A DNA stretch of 64,000 nucleotides from XBB1006 sp051877515 (GTDB lineage Bacteria > Bacillota > Clostridia > Lachnospirales > Lachnospiraceae), in the NCBI GenBank assembly GCA_051877515.1, contig JBJEIY010000017.1, positions 434,001 through 498,000 of the forward strand, in the 5' to 3' direction. The notes under the pieces are model-generated. The model was not told where the DNA came from. It did no database searches and was given only the letters and a program-made list of their open reading frames with translations. Shown here piece after piece: positions 48,654 through 58,225 of the stretch. A program made the translations under genes and the position numbers. Numbering within the stretch: the first letter of the stretch is position 1; each line of letters begins with the position of its first letter.

Positions 48654-49655
48654 TTACTCCAAAGGTTTTTCCATGACACCATTCATAAGGTTGTCCAGAA
48701 AAAGATATAAATGATCCCTGGTATCACTTCCTAATGCAACAAAAATAATGCTCTCTCCTTCTGCATTATCTGCCAGCAGGATCATACATTTTCCGGCATC
48801 ATAAGTTGTTCCGGTTTTTCCGCCTAAAACCTTGTATTCTTTTGGATATTCATACTTCCCAGTCAGAAAACCATTGGAAGATACGTATTTTTGTTCTGTT
48901 TCCTCCCCGTTTTCATGCCGGATACTGACTGTTTTTGTCTTGGTATGAATGATCTTCATAAAATCTTCCTGCTTCATGGCATTTTGGAAAATCAAATATA
49001 GATCATATGCACAAGTATAATGTGAATCATCATGAATTCCGTTTGGATTCACAAAATTTGTGTGCATGGCACCCATTTGTTTTGCTTCAGAATTCATGAG
49101 TTTGGCGAATTCCTCCACCGAACCGCTTACATATTCAGCTAAAGCATTTGCAGCATCATTTCCACTGGCCAGAAGCAATCCATAAAGCAAGGATTTTACC
49201 GAAACCACATCCCCTTCCGTAAGACCTGCCGTGGCAGCTCCATAGGGCAATTGTGTTGCTTCTTTACTAATGGTAACTTTATCTGACAGCTTTCCGTATT
49301 TCAGTACCAGATACGCAGTTAAAACCTTTGTGGTGCTGGCAGGATAACATTTTTTAAGAGCATTATAAGAATACAGAGTCTCCCCTGTGGTAACATTAAA
49401 TGCTCCCGCACTCTTTATATAAGAATTACTGACAGAGTCAATCAATACATCCTCTGTTGTAACCGTACAGTACTCTTCCGACAGAAAGCTTGTACCATTC
49501 GCTTCAAAACTGTCTGCCTTAGCGTTTCCCGATGCTGCTATGCTTGTCTGGTCAAAAGGATCCGAAAGCTGCTTTGTTTCTGCACATCCGTAAAATACAG
49601 AGCTGAGCAAACAAATGCACACCAGCAAAAGTATTTTTTTATTTATATATCTCAC
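48654..49655 (-). CDS. D-alanyl-D-alanine carboxypeptidase lipoprotein (S11)
   Basis: A 333-residue serine DD-carboxypeptidase (S11, DacA/DacF-like) that trims peptidoglycan stem pentapeptides. The signal is a lipoprotein type (VFYGC at about residues 20-24), so it is membrane-tethered by lipid after LspA cleavage. Catalytic motifs are SxxK (ASTTK, about residues 106-110), SGN (about residues 164-166) and KTG (GGKTGTT). The usual S11 C-terminal beta domain is absent; the protein ends about 50 residues after KTG. The start is a GTG and it overlaps mgsA by 17 bp at the end of the mre-min-rod operon. Confidence 0.9.
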   Translation of the reverse strand: MRYINKKILLLVCICLLSSVFYGCAETKQLSDPFDQTSIAASGNAKADSFEANGTSFLSEEYCTVTTEDVLIDSVSNSYIKSAGAFNVTTGETLYSYNALKKCYPASTTKVLTAYLVLKYGKLSDKVTISKEATQLPYGAATAGLTEGDVVSVKSLLYGLLLASGNDAANALAEYVSGSVEEFAKLMNSEAKQMGAMHTNFVNPNGIHDDSHYTCAYDLYLIFQNAMKQEDFMKIIHTKTKTVSIRHENGEETEQKYVSSNGFLTGKYEYPKEYKVLGGKTGTTYDAGKCMILLADNAEGESIIFVALGSDTRDHLYLFLDNLMNGVMEKPLE

Positions 49656-50034
49656 GCCACTCCATATCTCCTCTATCCAGGGATTTGATCAGTAATTCAG
49701 CCGTTGCAAGATTGGTCGCCAACGGAATATTATGCATATCACATAGACGTACAATAATATTCACATCCGGTTCATGCATTTTGGGAGAAAGAGGATCTCT
49801 TAAAAAAATCACAAGATCCATCTGATTGTGCTCAATCTGGGCTCCCATCTGCTGATCTCCACCCAGATGACCGGCCAAATACTTATGAATGGAAAGATTG
49901 GTAACCTCTTCCACCAAGCGGCCGGTTGTTCCGGTAGCATACAAAGAATTTTTGCTTAAAATACTGCGATATGCAATACAAAAGTTCTGCATCAGCTTCT
50001 TTTTTGAATCATGAGCAATTAATCCTATGTTCAT
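49639..50034 (-). CDS. mgsA: Methylglyoxal synthase
   Basis: A 131-residue MgsA that converts dihydroxyacetone phosphate to methylglyoxal and phosphate, a bypass of lower glycolysis. The N-terminus IGLIAHDSKKKLM and motifs ATGTTGRL, GHLGGDQQMGA and FLRDPLSPKMHEPDV are all conserved, including the catalytic aspartates. It overlaps rodA by 4 bp (ATGA) and the Dac gene by 17 bp. The rodA-mgsA adjacency is common in Clostridia. Confidence 0.96.
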   Translation of the reverse strand: MNIGLIAHDSKKKLMQNFCIAYRSILSKNSLYATGTTGRLVEEVTNLSIHKYLAGHLGGDQQMGAQIEHNQMDLVIFLRDPLSPKMHEPDVNIIVRLCDMHNIPLATNLATAELLIKSLDRGDMEWREIYK

Positions 50035-51158
50035 TCATATTCCCCCATTTTTTTGTATTTTCTTGGCTGTAAACCAACATTTAAAACAAGACCGATTCCA
50101 ATATAAAATGAGACCAGTGAAGTAAGTCCGTAACTGACAAACGGCAAGGTTAAACCTGTATTGGGCATAAGACCGGTTGCCACACAAATATTAACAAAAC
50201 TCTGTACACCAATAATGGCTGCAACTCCTACTGCGATCAACCGTCCCTGCATATTTTTAGCCTTCTTTGCAACCCAGACACATTCCAGTGTGATTAAAAG
50301 TAACAGAATGATTACAAAAGCGCATCCTACAAATCCCATTTCTTCACCAATGATCGCAAAAATAAAGTCTGTATGGGGTTCATAAATAAAATTACCGTTT
50401 TTCAAAGATGCCACCTGGGAATTAAAAAGTCCTTTTCCGAAAACCTGACCCGAACCAATGGCCACAATAGAGTTCTGCTGTTGCAATGCCTCCTGCGGGT
50501 ATTCTTCCGGCCGTAGCCATGCCATAATACGGATATACTGGTGATGCCGCAAAAAGGTTTCCCCTTTTGTAAGAATGACATTCAAAAGTATGATTATGGA
50601 AGGAACCAGGATCGCGACAACACCGCCAACAATCTTCCAACTTAAGCCCGCCACAAACAGCATTACACAAAACATCACTGCAGTCACAATTGTTGTAGAC
50701 AAATCCGGTTGTTCTAAGATCAATACCAGCGGAATTCCTACAAGGAAAAAACAAACTGCAAGAACTCTTAAATTGTTAATGGTTTCCACATTCTTTGCCA
50801 TAAAATATGCAAAAAACAATATGAGCAGTATTTTAGCAAGCTCTGAAGGCTGGAAACGGAATCCACCAATCTCAATCCATCTCTGGGCGCCTTTGGAATT
50901 ATCCCCCACACCCGGCAGCATAATGATCGCCAGCATCATAACGGTAAAAGCATAGATGGGCCAGCTTAGTTTCATAAAATACTCATAATCAATCAAAGAA
51001 GTAATGACCATGACTACTACACCAAGGACCATTCCTAAGATCTGTTTCGTCTGATAGTTTCCATTGGCACTTCCTATAACGATAATCCCAAAAATATTCA
51101 GGATCATAACTTCTATGATCAGACGGAACTTGTAATTCTTTAACTTATATTTTAACAT
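50031..51158 (-). CDS. rodA: FtsW/RodA/SpoVE family glycosyltransferase (RodA)
   Basis: A 375-residue SEDS polymerase with about ten transmembrane segments; it makes glycan strands for lateral wall synthesis together with PBP2. Conserved SEDS features include GAQRWIEIGGFRFQPSELAKI (about residues 90-110), EQPDLSTTIV with the catalytic Asp, and MPNTGLTLPFVSYGLTSL. Its placement with mreBCD and PBP2 supports RodA over FtsW or SpoVE. minE lies directly upstream. Confidence 0.93.
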   Translation of the reverse strand: MLKYKLKNYKFRLIIEVMILNIFGIIVIGSANGNYQTKQILGMVLGVVVMVITSLIDYEYFMKLSWPIYAFTVMMLAIIMLPGVGDNSKGAQRWIEIGGFRFQPSELAKILLILFFAYFMAKNVETINNLRVLAVCFFLVGIPLVLILEQPDLSTTIVTAVMFCVMLFVAGLSWKIVGGVVAILVPSIIILLNVILTKGETFLRHHQYIRIMAWLRPEEYPQEALQQQNSIVAIGSGQVFGKGLFNSQVASLKNGNFIYEPHTDFIFAIIGEEMGFVGCAFVIILLLLITLECVWVAKKAKNMQGRLIAVGVAAIIGVQSFVNICVATGLMPNTGLTLPFVSYGLTSLVSFYIGIGLVLNVGLQPRKYKKMGEYE

Positions 51159-51175
51159 GACATTCCCTTTTTCAC

Positions 51176-51451
51176 TTACTTTGATGTATGCTTCATATCC
51201 TTAATAGGAATATTAGCCAAAAGTGCAGGGACCGAACCATTCCCTCCCTCTGATTCCGTCTGGGTGATCTGTATTTCCAAACCGGATGCATCAATATCCA
51301 TATACTTACTTATCACATGGATGATGTCATTTTTAATGGCTTCCATGATCTCCGGAGAACAATTCGCCCTATCCGAAACCAATAGTAGTTTCAGTCTGTC
51401 TTTCGCAACATCTTTGGATGAGGTTTTCTTAAAAAAATCAAATAAACTCAT
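51176..51451 (-). CDS. minE: Cell division topological specificity factor MinE
   Basis: A 91-residue MinE that stimulates the MinD ATPase and drives pole-to-pole oscillation. The N-terminal membrane and MinD-binding part (MSLFDFFKKTSSKDVAKDRLKLLLVSDR) and the topological domain (MEAIKNDIIHVISKYMDID, LEIQITQT) are present. MinE in a Gram-positive suggests an oscillating Min system instead of DivIVA/MinJ. Confidence 0.95.
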   Translation of the reverse strand: MSLFDFFKKTSSKDVAKDRLKLLLVSDRANCSPEIMEAIKNDIIHVISKYMDIDASGLEIQITQTESEGGNGSVPALLANIPIKDMKHTSK

Positions 51452-51463
51452 ACTTTAACCTCC

Positions 51464-52252
51464 CTATTTTCTAAAAAGTCCGGCCAGTTTTGCAAACACA
51501 CCCGTTTTAGAATTCATATCCATAAGCGCTACTTCTTCACCGGTTATTCTTCTGCAGATATTCTGATATGCCGTTCCTGCCATGGATCCATTTCCAACCA
51601 ATGGAACACCCTGATTGGTAGAAACCACTACTTCTTCATCATCAGGAACCGCACCCAGCAGATCAATGGCCAGGATATCAACAACATCTTCAATAGACAT
51701 CATATCACCCCGGTTTACCATATCCATACGGATTCTGTTAATGATCAGTTCTGTTTTTTTCATTTCAGCAGCTTCCAGCAGACCGATAATACGGTCAGCA
51801 TCACGAATCGCTGAAACCTCTGGCGTTGTAACAATAATTGCACGATCAGCACCCGCCACGGCATTCTGAAATCCCTGCTCAATTCCTGCCGGACAGTCTA
51901 AGATTATGTAATCAAATTCTTCCCGCAGTTCATCTGTTAATTTAATCATCTGTTCCGGGGTAACCGAAGTCTTGTCCCTGGTCTGTGCAGAAGGCAACAG
52001 ATACAATTCCGGATACTTTTTATCCCGGATCAGAGCCTGTTTCAAACGACAGTTTCCTTCAATCACATCCACCAGATTATAAACAATACGGTTTTCCAGA
52101 CCAAGAACCACATCCAGATTTCTCAGTCCGATATCTGTATCAATAAGAACAACTTTTTTATTTAACGCAGCAAGACCACATCCGATGTTTGCGGTAGAAG
52201 TAGTCTTTCCTACGCCTCCTTTTCCAGAGGTAATTACTATTACTTCACCCAT
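51464..52252 (-). CDS. minD: Septum site-determining ATPase MinD
   Basis: A 262-residue deviant Walker A ATPase that recruits MinC to the membrane. The signature is VITSGKGGVGKTT (residues 6-18). DTDIGLRNLDVVLGLENRIVYN and DYIILDCPAGIE follow. The C-terminal amphipathic membrane-targeting helix is FAKLAGLFRK. It is located between minC and minE. Confidence 0.98.
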   Translation of the reverse strand: MGEVIVITSGKGGVGKTTSTANIGCGLAALNKKVVLIDTDIGLRNLDVVLGLENRIVYNLVDVIEGNCRLKQALIRDKKYPELYLLPSAQTRDKTSVTPEQMIKLTDELREEFDYIILDCPAGIEQGFQNAVAGADRAIIVTTPEVSAIRDADRIIGLLEAAEMKKTELIINRIRMDMVNRGDMMSIEDVVDILAIDLLGAVPDDEEVVVSTNQGVPLVGNGSMAGTAYQNICRRITGEEVALMDMNSKTGVFAKLAGLFRK

Positions 52253-52264
52253 TTTATTTCCTCC

Positions 52265-52939
52265 TTAAAAACTAGACATTGTGCCTTTTGTAATCACATT
52301 CAGGCTGATCACCTGATCCTCAACCTGCGCGATCATCGGCTGATCAAGGTTTTTATCGATCTTTTTGTACATCATCATACCATCAGATTTTCTGCCTATT
52401 GTATCTGCAATCCTAATCTGTATGGGATCCATGTGCATCGCTGCGACAAAACACTCAGAATTACCCGCTGCGCCCGCATATGCACTTCCTCTTAAAGAGC
52501 CCAGTATCACAATATTTCCTTTTGCAACCACTTTTGCCCCCGGATTGACATCTCCTAATATAATAATGCTGCTCTCTGCCTCCAATACCTGTCCGGAGCG
52601 TAACGTACCTTTATAAAACTTCCCTGTATTCGTACTGTTTTCTTCTTCAAACTTATGGATAGCATGAAGAAATTTCTCATCTTCTTTCTCGTCCTCTGAT
52701 ACAATACAGACAATAGAGACTCCGGTATTAGCCGTGATCTGAGCTACCAGTTCCTGTTCCTGGGATTCTGTTAGCTTTTTCCCTTTAAACGTAACAGCAA
52801 ATTTGCTTCCCGAAAAAAAAGCCTCATTTTCTTTGAATTTGGAAATAGTATCTTGAACCAACTGCTCAAAAGATCGATCTTTATCTAAAGTAATGGTGAG
52901 CCCGTTTGGGCTGCTTTTAATCATTACACTCTCTTTCAT
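52265..52939 (-). CDS. minC: Septum site-determining protein MinC
   Basis: A 224-residue MinC, the FtsZ assembly inhibitor. The N-terminal FtsZ-binding domain covers about residues 1-105. The C-terminal beta-helix (about residues 112-215) shows SGQVLEAESSIIILGDVNPGA and GNIVILGSLRGSAYAG, the classic MinC repeats that bind MinD. The stop of the upstream PBP2 gene overlaps its ribosome-binding site TTAGGAGG, so translation is probably coupled. Confidence 0.95.
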   Translation of the reverse strand: MKESVMIKSSPNGLTITLDKDRSFEQLVQDTISKFKENEAFFSGSKFAVTFKGKKLTESQEQELVAQITANTGVSIVCIVSEDEKEDEKFLHAIHKFEEENSTNTGKFYKGTLRSGQVLEAESSIIILGDVNPGAKVVAKGNIVILGSLRGSAYAGAAGNSECFVAAMHMDPIQIRIADTIGRKSDGMMMYKKIDKNLDQPMIAQVEDQVISLNVITKGTMSSF

Positions 52940-52947
52940 GATGCCTC

Positions 52948-55815
52948 CTAATCCAATGATCTGCCACCTGCTACATCCGCAGCTTCACCATCTACCACTT
53001 TACCTTCCTTAAAGAAGTATTTCACAATATTTGCGGAAACCTCAGCGGCATTAGCCGATGAATATCCAAAAGGAATTCGTGTAGCAACCGCAATTTTCGG
53101 ATCAGAATACGGAGCATACCCTACAAATAAAGCATGATTGGGTCTGGTTTTTACCTGCTGCGCCGTACCGGTCTTTCCTGCCACCGTAGTTTCCACACTT
53201 TTAAACGCGCTGGAATTTTCGCAAACCATTTTCATACCATAATGAATCGCATCCCATTCCGAACCGGAAATTTCTGTAATCTTATTCTTTTCCTTCGGTG
53301 CAAACTGTTTCACCACTTCTTTATATGGTGTTTCCACCCTGTCTAAAAGTGTAAGTTCAAACACCTTGCCGGAATTAGCAATCGCTGCTACGTATCTTGC
53401 AAGACCAATGGTGGTAAAATTATGGTTACTCTGGCCAATTGCCGCCATAACCGGGAACTCTGTCGCTACCGAGGGCTGACTCTCTGTGATTTCTACACCG
53501 GTTTTATCGGACAGACCAAACATCTCGGCATATTTCGTGATTTTTTTAATTCCCCGGCTGTCACTGTATAAACCACCATAAGTACTTAGCCTATAACCAA
53601 CTTCATAAAAGAAATAGTTACAGGAATCCCTTAATGCACCGGATACATTAATACTACCATGTGTTGAATGGCTGGAGCCGTACAACCAGCATTTCGGCTC
53701 ATTGCTGACCTTTGTAAAAACACCCTTATCTGTTATGGTATCATTAACAGAAATAACGCCCTCCAGCAAACCTGCAACCGACATCAGGGGTTTAAACGTG
53801 GATCCCGGTGCCGTCTCCTGTTGTGTCGCATAATCATAAAGTGGCGTTGCATTATCTGTCAACAGGTCATTGTAGTATTCTGCATCCACAACATTCGCCA
53901 TTTTATTATTATCATATCCCGGATAGGAAACACAGGCTAATACTTCTCCTGTCTGGGGATCCATGATGACGCTGGAACCCGAACAAGGATCTAATGCAAG
54001 TTGTGCAGGAGTGATCTCCAGTTTTTTAATCTTTTTTTTCAGAAAATCATAAGCCTGAATGGAACCATTTTTTAGTTTTGAGATATCCGACTCATTATTT
54101 GCGAGAACATCCTGTTCAAATAAAACAAGACAGATCTGACGACCGGTGATCACATCATCCATAAGCATATATTTATAGATGAGTTTATGGAATTCTTTTT
54201 CCCCTTCCAAAAGAAGGCAAACTTTCTCCACCAGTGCATTATAAATCTCATCGGAATCAGAATATGTCTGGGAATCCTCATCCTGTAGGGTGGTAATATC
54301 AATCCAGTTTTTTGAAATACAGTACTTTAGATATTCCTTAAAACTGATTTTTCCCTGATACCATTTCTGATAAGTTTCATCTTCTCTATCAATGGAATCC
54401 TTCATAAGAATATTATTATCCTTCAGCATGGAAGAAATATAATCCACATAATCTTTCATTCGGTCGTTCAGATCATTGTAATTCGTAGCCCCACTGCCAA
54501 GCTCTTTTTTCAAACCTGAAATCGTAGACTTATACCTTTTGGAAAAAGACTTATACAATACAGACTCCGTTTCCATAGCATCTTCATCTGCAAATTCATC
54601 AATATCAATGACATTATTATCAATGAGTGCAAAATAAACATCATAAATAGGGATCACTACATCGGAAGCCGTACTGTCTGCCCCTGCATGATAGGTTTTA
54701 ATATTTGCAATACTCCGATAGAGGATTCCCGCAATCTCCTGCTCTAACAGATTGTATGTGGCTTTCTGGAGATCTTTATCAATGGAAAGATACACATTAT
54801 TTCCCGGAACAGAATCCTTATGATCTATCACCTCAATGATTTTTCCAACGTTATCCACATAAAAGGTTTCACTTCCTTTTGTACCTTTCAGCTCGGACTC
54901 CATAACCTGTTCGATTCCGGATTTTCCAACATAATCATTCTGGGAATAACTGCTGTCTTCTTTCTTTAGTTCTTCATATTCATCCTGTGAGATCTTTCCT
55001 GTATATCCGGTAATGTGGCAAAATGCTTCGCTATCTACATACTTCCGCATGGTGCTTTCCTCAATGGAAACACCCTGAAGTTGCGCCATATTTTCATTAA
55101 TGGCTGCAACCGTTTCTTCACTGACATCGGTTGCAATGGTTGTAGATATATACTTTCGATAATAGTTTGCAGATAATCCGTAACGGACTACAGCAACCTC
55201 ATAGGCCGTTCTCTCATCATATTCCCCGGAGATTTCATATTGGTCATACATCAAATACTCCATGACCTGACGTGCTGAAGCAGTCGCTTCATTAAAACCA
55301 AGTTCTTTATTTACGCCAAGTTCATCAATGGTTGCCAGGCCAAAGATATCTGCCAGAAAACGCAATCTGGCTGTACCATTTACCGTATAATCAAACTCTC
55401 CGTTTTCATAGACAATATTAAAATTATTGTCTGCCACATCCCCCCTTGATTCAAGGATTTCCAATGTCTTAGCAATGACAGAATTTAATTCATCGGAACG
55501 CTCCTGGGAAGAATCATACGTTCCGTTATCTTCGATTACAACAGAATAAGCCAGCTCATTATAAGCCAGCACTTTTCCGTTACGATCATAGATATTACCT
55601 CTTGTTGCAGCAATTTCCTTTTCCTTTTCAATTTTTAAAGTATAATCTGTCAGATAACTTTCCCCATTTACGATCTGAAGAACAAACAATCTTTGCAGCA
55701 TAATGGCTGACATAAGGATCAGCACAACAGATACTGTAAACAATCGGGATTTACCAAGTCGTTTAACAAATTTCTTTATAGCATCAACCAAATTTACTAG
55801 CACTCTTCTTTTCAT
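52948..55815 (-). CDS. mrdA: Elongation penicillin-binding protein PBP2, with large insertion
   Basis: A 955-residue class B PBP acting with RodA in lateral wall synthesis. One N-terminal transmembrane segment (about residues 23-45) and a pedestal/dimerisation domain (ATRGNIYDRNGKVLAYN) lead to a transpeptidase domain with SxxK (APGSTFKP), SxN (DSCNYFF) and KTG (AGKTGTAQQ). Between NVYLSIDKDLQKATYN (about residue 342) and GSSVIMDPQTGEVLA (about residue 617) lies an extra segment of roughly 240 residues, helical and acidic, absent from most PBP2 proteins of about 650-700. It overlaps mreD by 32 bp. Confidence 0.93.
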   Translation of the reverse strand: MKRRVLVNLVDAIKKFVKRLGKSRLFTVSVVLILMSAIMLQRLFVLQIVNGESYLTDYTLKIEKEKEIAATRGNIYDRNGKVLAYNELAYSVVIEDNGTYDSSQERSDELNSVIAKTLEILESRGDVADNNFNIVYENGEFDYTVNGTARLRFLADIFGLATIDELGVNKELGFNEATASARQVMEYLMYDQYEISGEYDERTAYEVAVVRYGLSANYYRKYISTTIATDVSEETVAAINENMAQLQGVSIEESTMRKYVDSEAFCHITGYTGKISQDEYEELKKEDSSYSQNDYVGKSGIEQVMESELKGTKGSETFYVDNVGKIIEVIDHKDSVPGNNVYLSIDKDLQKATYNLLEQEIAGILYRSIANIKTYHAGADSTASDVVIPIYDVYFALIDNNVIDIDEFADEDAMETESVLYKSFSKRYKSTISGLKKELGSGATNYNDLNDRMKDYVDYISSMLKDNNILMKDSIDREDETYQKWYQGKISFKEYLKYCISKNWIDITTLQDEDSQTYSDSDEIYNALVEKVCLLLEGEKEFHKLIYKYMLMDDVITGRQICLVLFEQDVLANNESDISKLKNGSIQAYDFLKKKIKKLEITPAQLALDPCSGSSVIMDPQTGEVLACVSYPGYDNNKMANVVDAEYYNDLLTDNATPLYDYATQQETAPGSTFKPLMSVAGLLEGVISVNDTITDKGVFTKVSNEPKCWLYGSSHSTHGSINVSGALRDSCNYFFYEVGYRLSTYGGLYSDSRGIKKITKYAEMFGLSDKTGVEITESQPSVATEFPVMAAIGQSNHNFTTIGLARYVAAIANSGKVFELTLLDRVETPYKEVVKQFAPKEKNKITEISGSEWDAIHYGMKMVCENSSAFKSVETTVAGKTGTAQQVKTRPNHALFVGYAPYSDPKIAVATRIPFGYSSANAAEVSANIVKYFFKEGKVVDGEAADVAGGRSLD

Positions 55816-56302
55816 ACCTTTCTATTTCCTGATTGATCTTCAGAATAAGTAAATACAATACAAAGGAAACCAGCATAGTATAAACCAGTTCCGGAATCAC
55901 AATATTTACAAGATAATAAGTAAAAGCAGCCTCTGTGCGAAATGCGAAAAAGATCAAATAAGTTAAACAGTTTAGAACAAAATCGCTCATGGAAATAAGA
56001 AGCATGGGTAACTTGATATCCTCCGGAAAAAACTCATTCTTAAAGAATCCATTCAGATATCCGATCAACATGTACAATAGGGTGTATACTCCCATAACCT
56101 GAGAATAATAAAGATCCACAAAGAATCCGCTGATAAATCCCAGGATCACCCCTTCTCTTTTTCCCTTCATAAAACCTAATGAGGCCACCAGTACGATCAA
56201 CAGATTCGGCGAAACAGAAGCAATCTGAAGTCGCTTAAAAAGTGTGATCTGTAATACAAAGCATATAATACTCATCAGGATTTCAATTATTTTTCTAACC
56301 AT
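55784..56302 (-). CDS. mreD: Rod shape-determining protein MreD
   Basis: A 172-residue membrane protein with about five hydrophobic segments, matching MreD, a component of the elongation complex that binds MreC and PBP2. The motif EGVILGFISGFFVDLYYSQ with the acidic residue after the glycine-rich turn is typical. The assignment also rests on its position between mreC and mrdA. Its C-terminal codons overlap the mrdA start. Confidence 0.9.
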   Translation of the reverse strand: MVRKIIEILMSIICFVLQITLFKRLQIASVSPNLLIVLVASLGFMKGKREGVILGFISGFFVDLYYSQVMGVYTLLYMLIGYLNGFFKNEFFPEDIKLPMLLISMSDFVLNCLTYLIFFAFRTEAAFTYYLVNIVIPELVYTMLVSFVLYLLILKINQEIERYEKKSASKFG

Positions 56303-56307
56303 AAACC

Positions 56308-57174
56308 TTAGTCATACTCTTTCTTTTCCATAATCACAAGAACTTCTTCCAAATGTTCAAAATCAACAACCGGAGTAATGGTTCCTGATTTTGTCAGGTT
56401 ATTTGGATCTGTCTTAATGGTTGTCACGTAACCGATCAGAATACCTTCCAGATACTTATCGCTGATATTGGAGGTTACCACCTGCTCACCTTCGGTAACC
56501 TGATTTTTATTATCTTTCAATGTATCAAACTCAATAACCTGGTCTTCGGTCATGGATTTTAAAGATCCCCGGACCACACAATAATCCGATGTTGAAATCA
56601 TCATTCCACTGACATTGGACTGGTCATTGATAATGGTGGAAACCGTCGCAGAATGCCTGCCGACAGAAGTAACAATCCCCACCAGTCCTCCTTCTGCGAT
56701 CACATTCATATCTACTTCAATGCCGTCTTTTCTTCCTTTGTCAATAATAAATGTGTGAAACCAGTTACCTGCATCTTTTCCGATAACCCGAGCTGCAGTT
56801 TTTTTATAGCTGGGATATTTATTATCCAGTTCATACAGTTGACGGAGATTCTCCAGTTCATACTGCTCCAGCTTCAAAGTGGAGTTCTCAAAAGTAAGTT
56901 CTTCCACCTGCTTTTTCAACTCCTCATTCACTGCCATTACTTCCCGGAGAGTTTTTAACTCCTCAACCTTACTGCTGACATCATAACCGATCTTGTTTAA
57001 TCCTCTCTGCATGGGAACAAAAACATAATCCGCCACCGTTTTGACCGGTCCGCCGTTAATATTAAAAGTCAAACTCAAAAAGATCACACAAACACAGAAG
57101 CAGCTCAGTGTAATAAACAAATTCTTTGTGGAAAGATATACTTTTTTCTTAGCGGAACGTTTTCTCTTCTTCAA
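56308..57174 (-). CDS. mreC: Rod shape-determining protein MreC
   Basis: A 288-residue MreC. A basic N-terminus and one transmembrane segment (about residues 17-36) are followed by a coiled coil (about residues 66-115, ELKKQVEELTFENSTLKLEQYELENL) and the paired beta-barrel extracellular domain (VIGKDAGNWFHTFIIDKGRKDGI, GGLVGIVTSVG). The start is a TTG at 57174 preceded by GAGGG. It scaffolds PBP2 and RodA outside the membrane. Confidence 0.93.
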   Translation of the reverse strand: MKKRKRSAKKKVYLSTKNLFITLSCFCVCVIFLSLTFNINGGPVKTVADYVFVPMQRGLNKIGYDVSSKVEELKTLREVMAVNEELKKQVEELTFENSTLKLEQYELENLRQLYELDNKYPSYKKTAARVIGKDAGNWFHTFIIDKGRKDGIEVDMNVIAEGGLVGIVTSVGRHSATVSTIINDQSNVSGMMISTSDYCVVRGSLKSMTEDQVIEFDTLKDNKNQVTEGEQVVTSNISDKYLEGILIGYVTTIKTDPNNLTKSGTITPVVDFEHLEEVLVIMEKKEYD

Positions 57175-57194
57175 CTTCTTACCCTCTATCTATT

Positions 57195-58211
57195 TTAGTT
57201 ATAAACCCGCTTTTTAAGATTGTATGCCAAAGAATGATATTTCTTTTCCGATACAATGGTGTTAAGACCTCTGACTACACAAAGATCCGGCTCGTCACAC
57301 AAATTCACGTTGATATTGGTTACCTGTGAAACCAGTTTATCAATATCATGGAGATTCGAGGAACCGCCTGCAAGATAAATTCCGGAATGGATCACATCCT
57401 TTGCAAGTTCCGGTGGTGTCTTTTCCAGAATCATTTTTATAGAAGTGCAAATAGCATTTAACTGTTCTGTAATCGCCTCGTTCACATCCTTTGAAGAGAT
57501 TTCCATTTCTACCGGCAGGCCGCTGATCACATCTCTGCCGACAATCACCTGTGAACCATAATCACTTCCGTTTGCGCTGGCCAGTTCCATTTTCAGAGAC
57601 TGTGCGGTTTTTTGCCCAATTACAAGACTGAACTTTCGTTTTATATGGGTAATGATCGCCTCATCCAGATGATTTCCTCCGATATGGAGTAGATCACTTA
57701 AAACCAGTCCACCCAGAGAAAGCAGGGAGATTTCTGTAGTATCTGCACCCAGGTCAACAACCATCACGCCGGTGGGTTCATTTACATCCAAGCCCAGCCC
57801 AACAGTTGCCGCAATGGGTTTTTCACATAACATGACACTCTTGGGTCTCATTTTGCTTTTAAAAAACAGCTCATAGAAAGAACGTTTCTCTACCTCCGTA
57901 ATATCCGTGGGCACAGCAACGATAAACTCACAGTTCTTGGTATGATTCTTAACATGCTTGTCCAGAAAAACTTCTGCCAGGCGCTGCATGTTATTAAAAT
58001 CTGCGATCACTCCATTCACTACCGGAAAGGAAACCTTGATAATAGATGGTGCTTTTTCATACATTGCATACGCATCATCACCAAAAGCATAAAGCTCTGT
58101 CTTATTCCTGATCGCAATTGTATTCCTTTCAATAAGGACCTTGTCATCTCCTTTTGAAAGCATTTTAATATTGGCTGTACCTAGGTCTACTCCAAATAAA
58201 TTATTTGCCAT
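57195..58211 (-). CDS. mreB: MreB-like actin homologue, divergent
   Basis: A 338-residue actin-fold protein placed as MreB at the head of mreBCD. Phosphate-1 is GVDLGTANIKML (residues 7-18). Phosphate-2 reads VVDLGADTTEISLLSLGG, where canonical MreB has D-I/L-G-G-G-T-T-D. The DEAI helix HLDEAIITHIKRKF and a C-terminal adenosine motif IYLAGGSSNL are clear. It is more divergent than typical Firmicutes MreB or Mbl but shares their length and motifs. The gene order radC-mreB-mreC-mreD is classical. Confidence 0.92.
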   Translation of the reverse strand: MANNLFGVDLGTANIKMLSKGDDKVLIERNTIAIRNKTELYAFGDDAYAMYEKAPSIIKVSFPVVNGVIADFNNMQRLAEVFLDKHVKNHTKNCEFIVAVPTDITEVEKRSFYELFFKSKMRPKSVMLCEKPIAATVGLGLDVNEPTGVMVVDLGADTTEISLLSLGGLVLSDLLHIGGNHLDEAIITHIKRKFSLVIGQKTAQSLKMELASANGSDYGSQVIVGRDVISGLPVEMEISSKDVNEAITEQLNAICTSIKMILEKTPPELAKDVIHSGIYLAGGSSNLHDIDKLVSQVTNINVNLCDEPDLCVVRGLNTIVSEKKYHSLAYNLKKRVYN

Positions 58212-58225
58212 TTTTCTTCTTCCTC

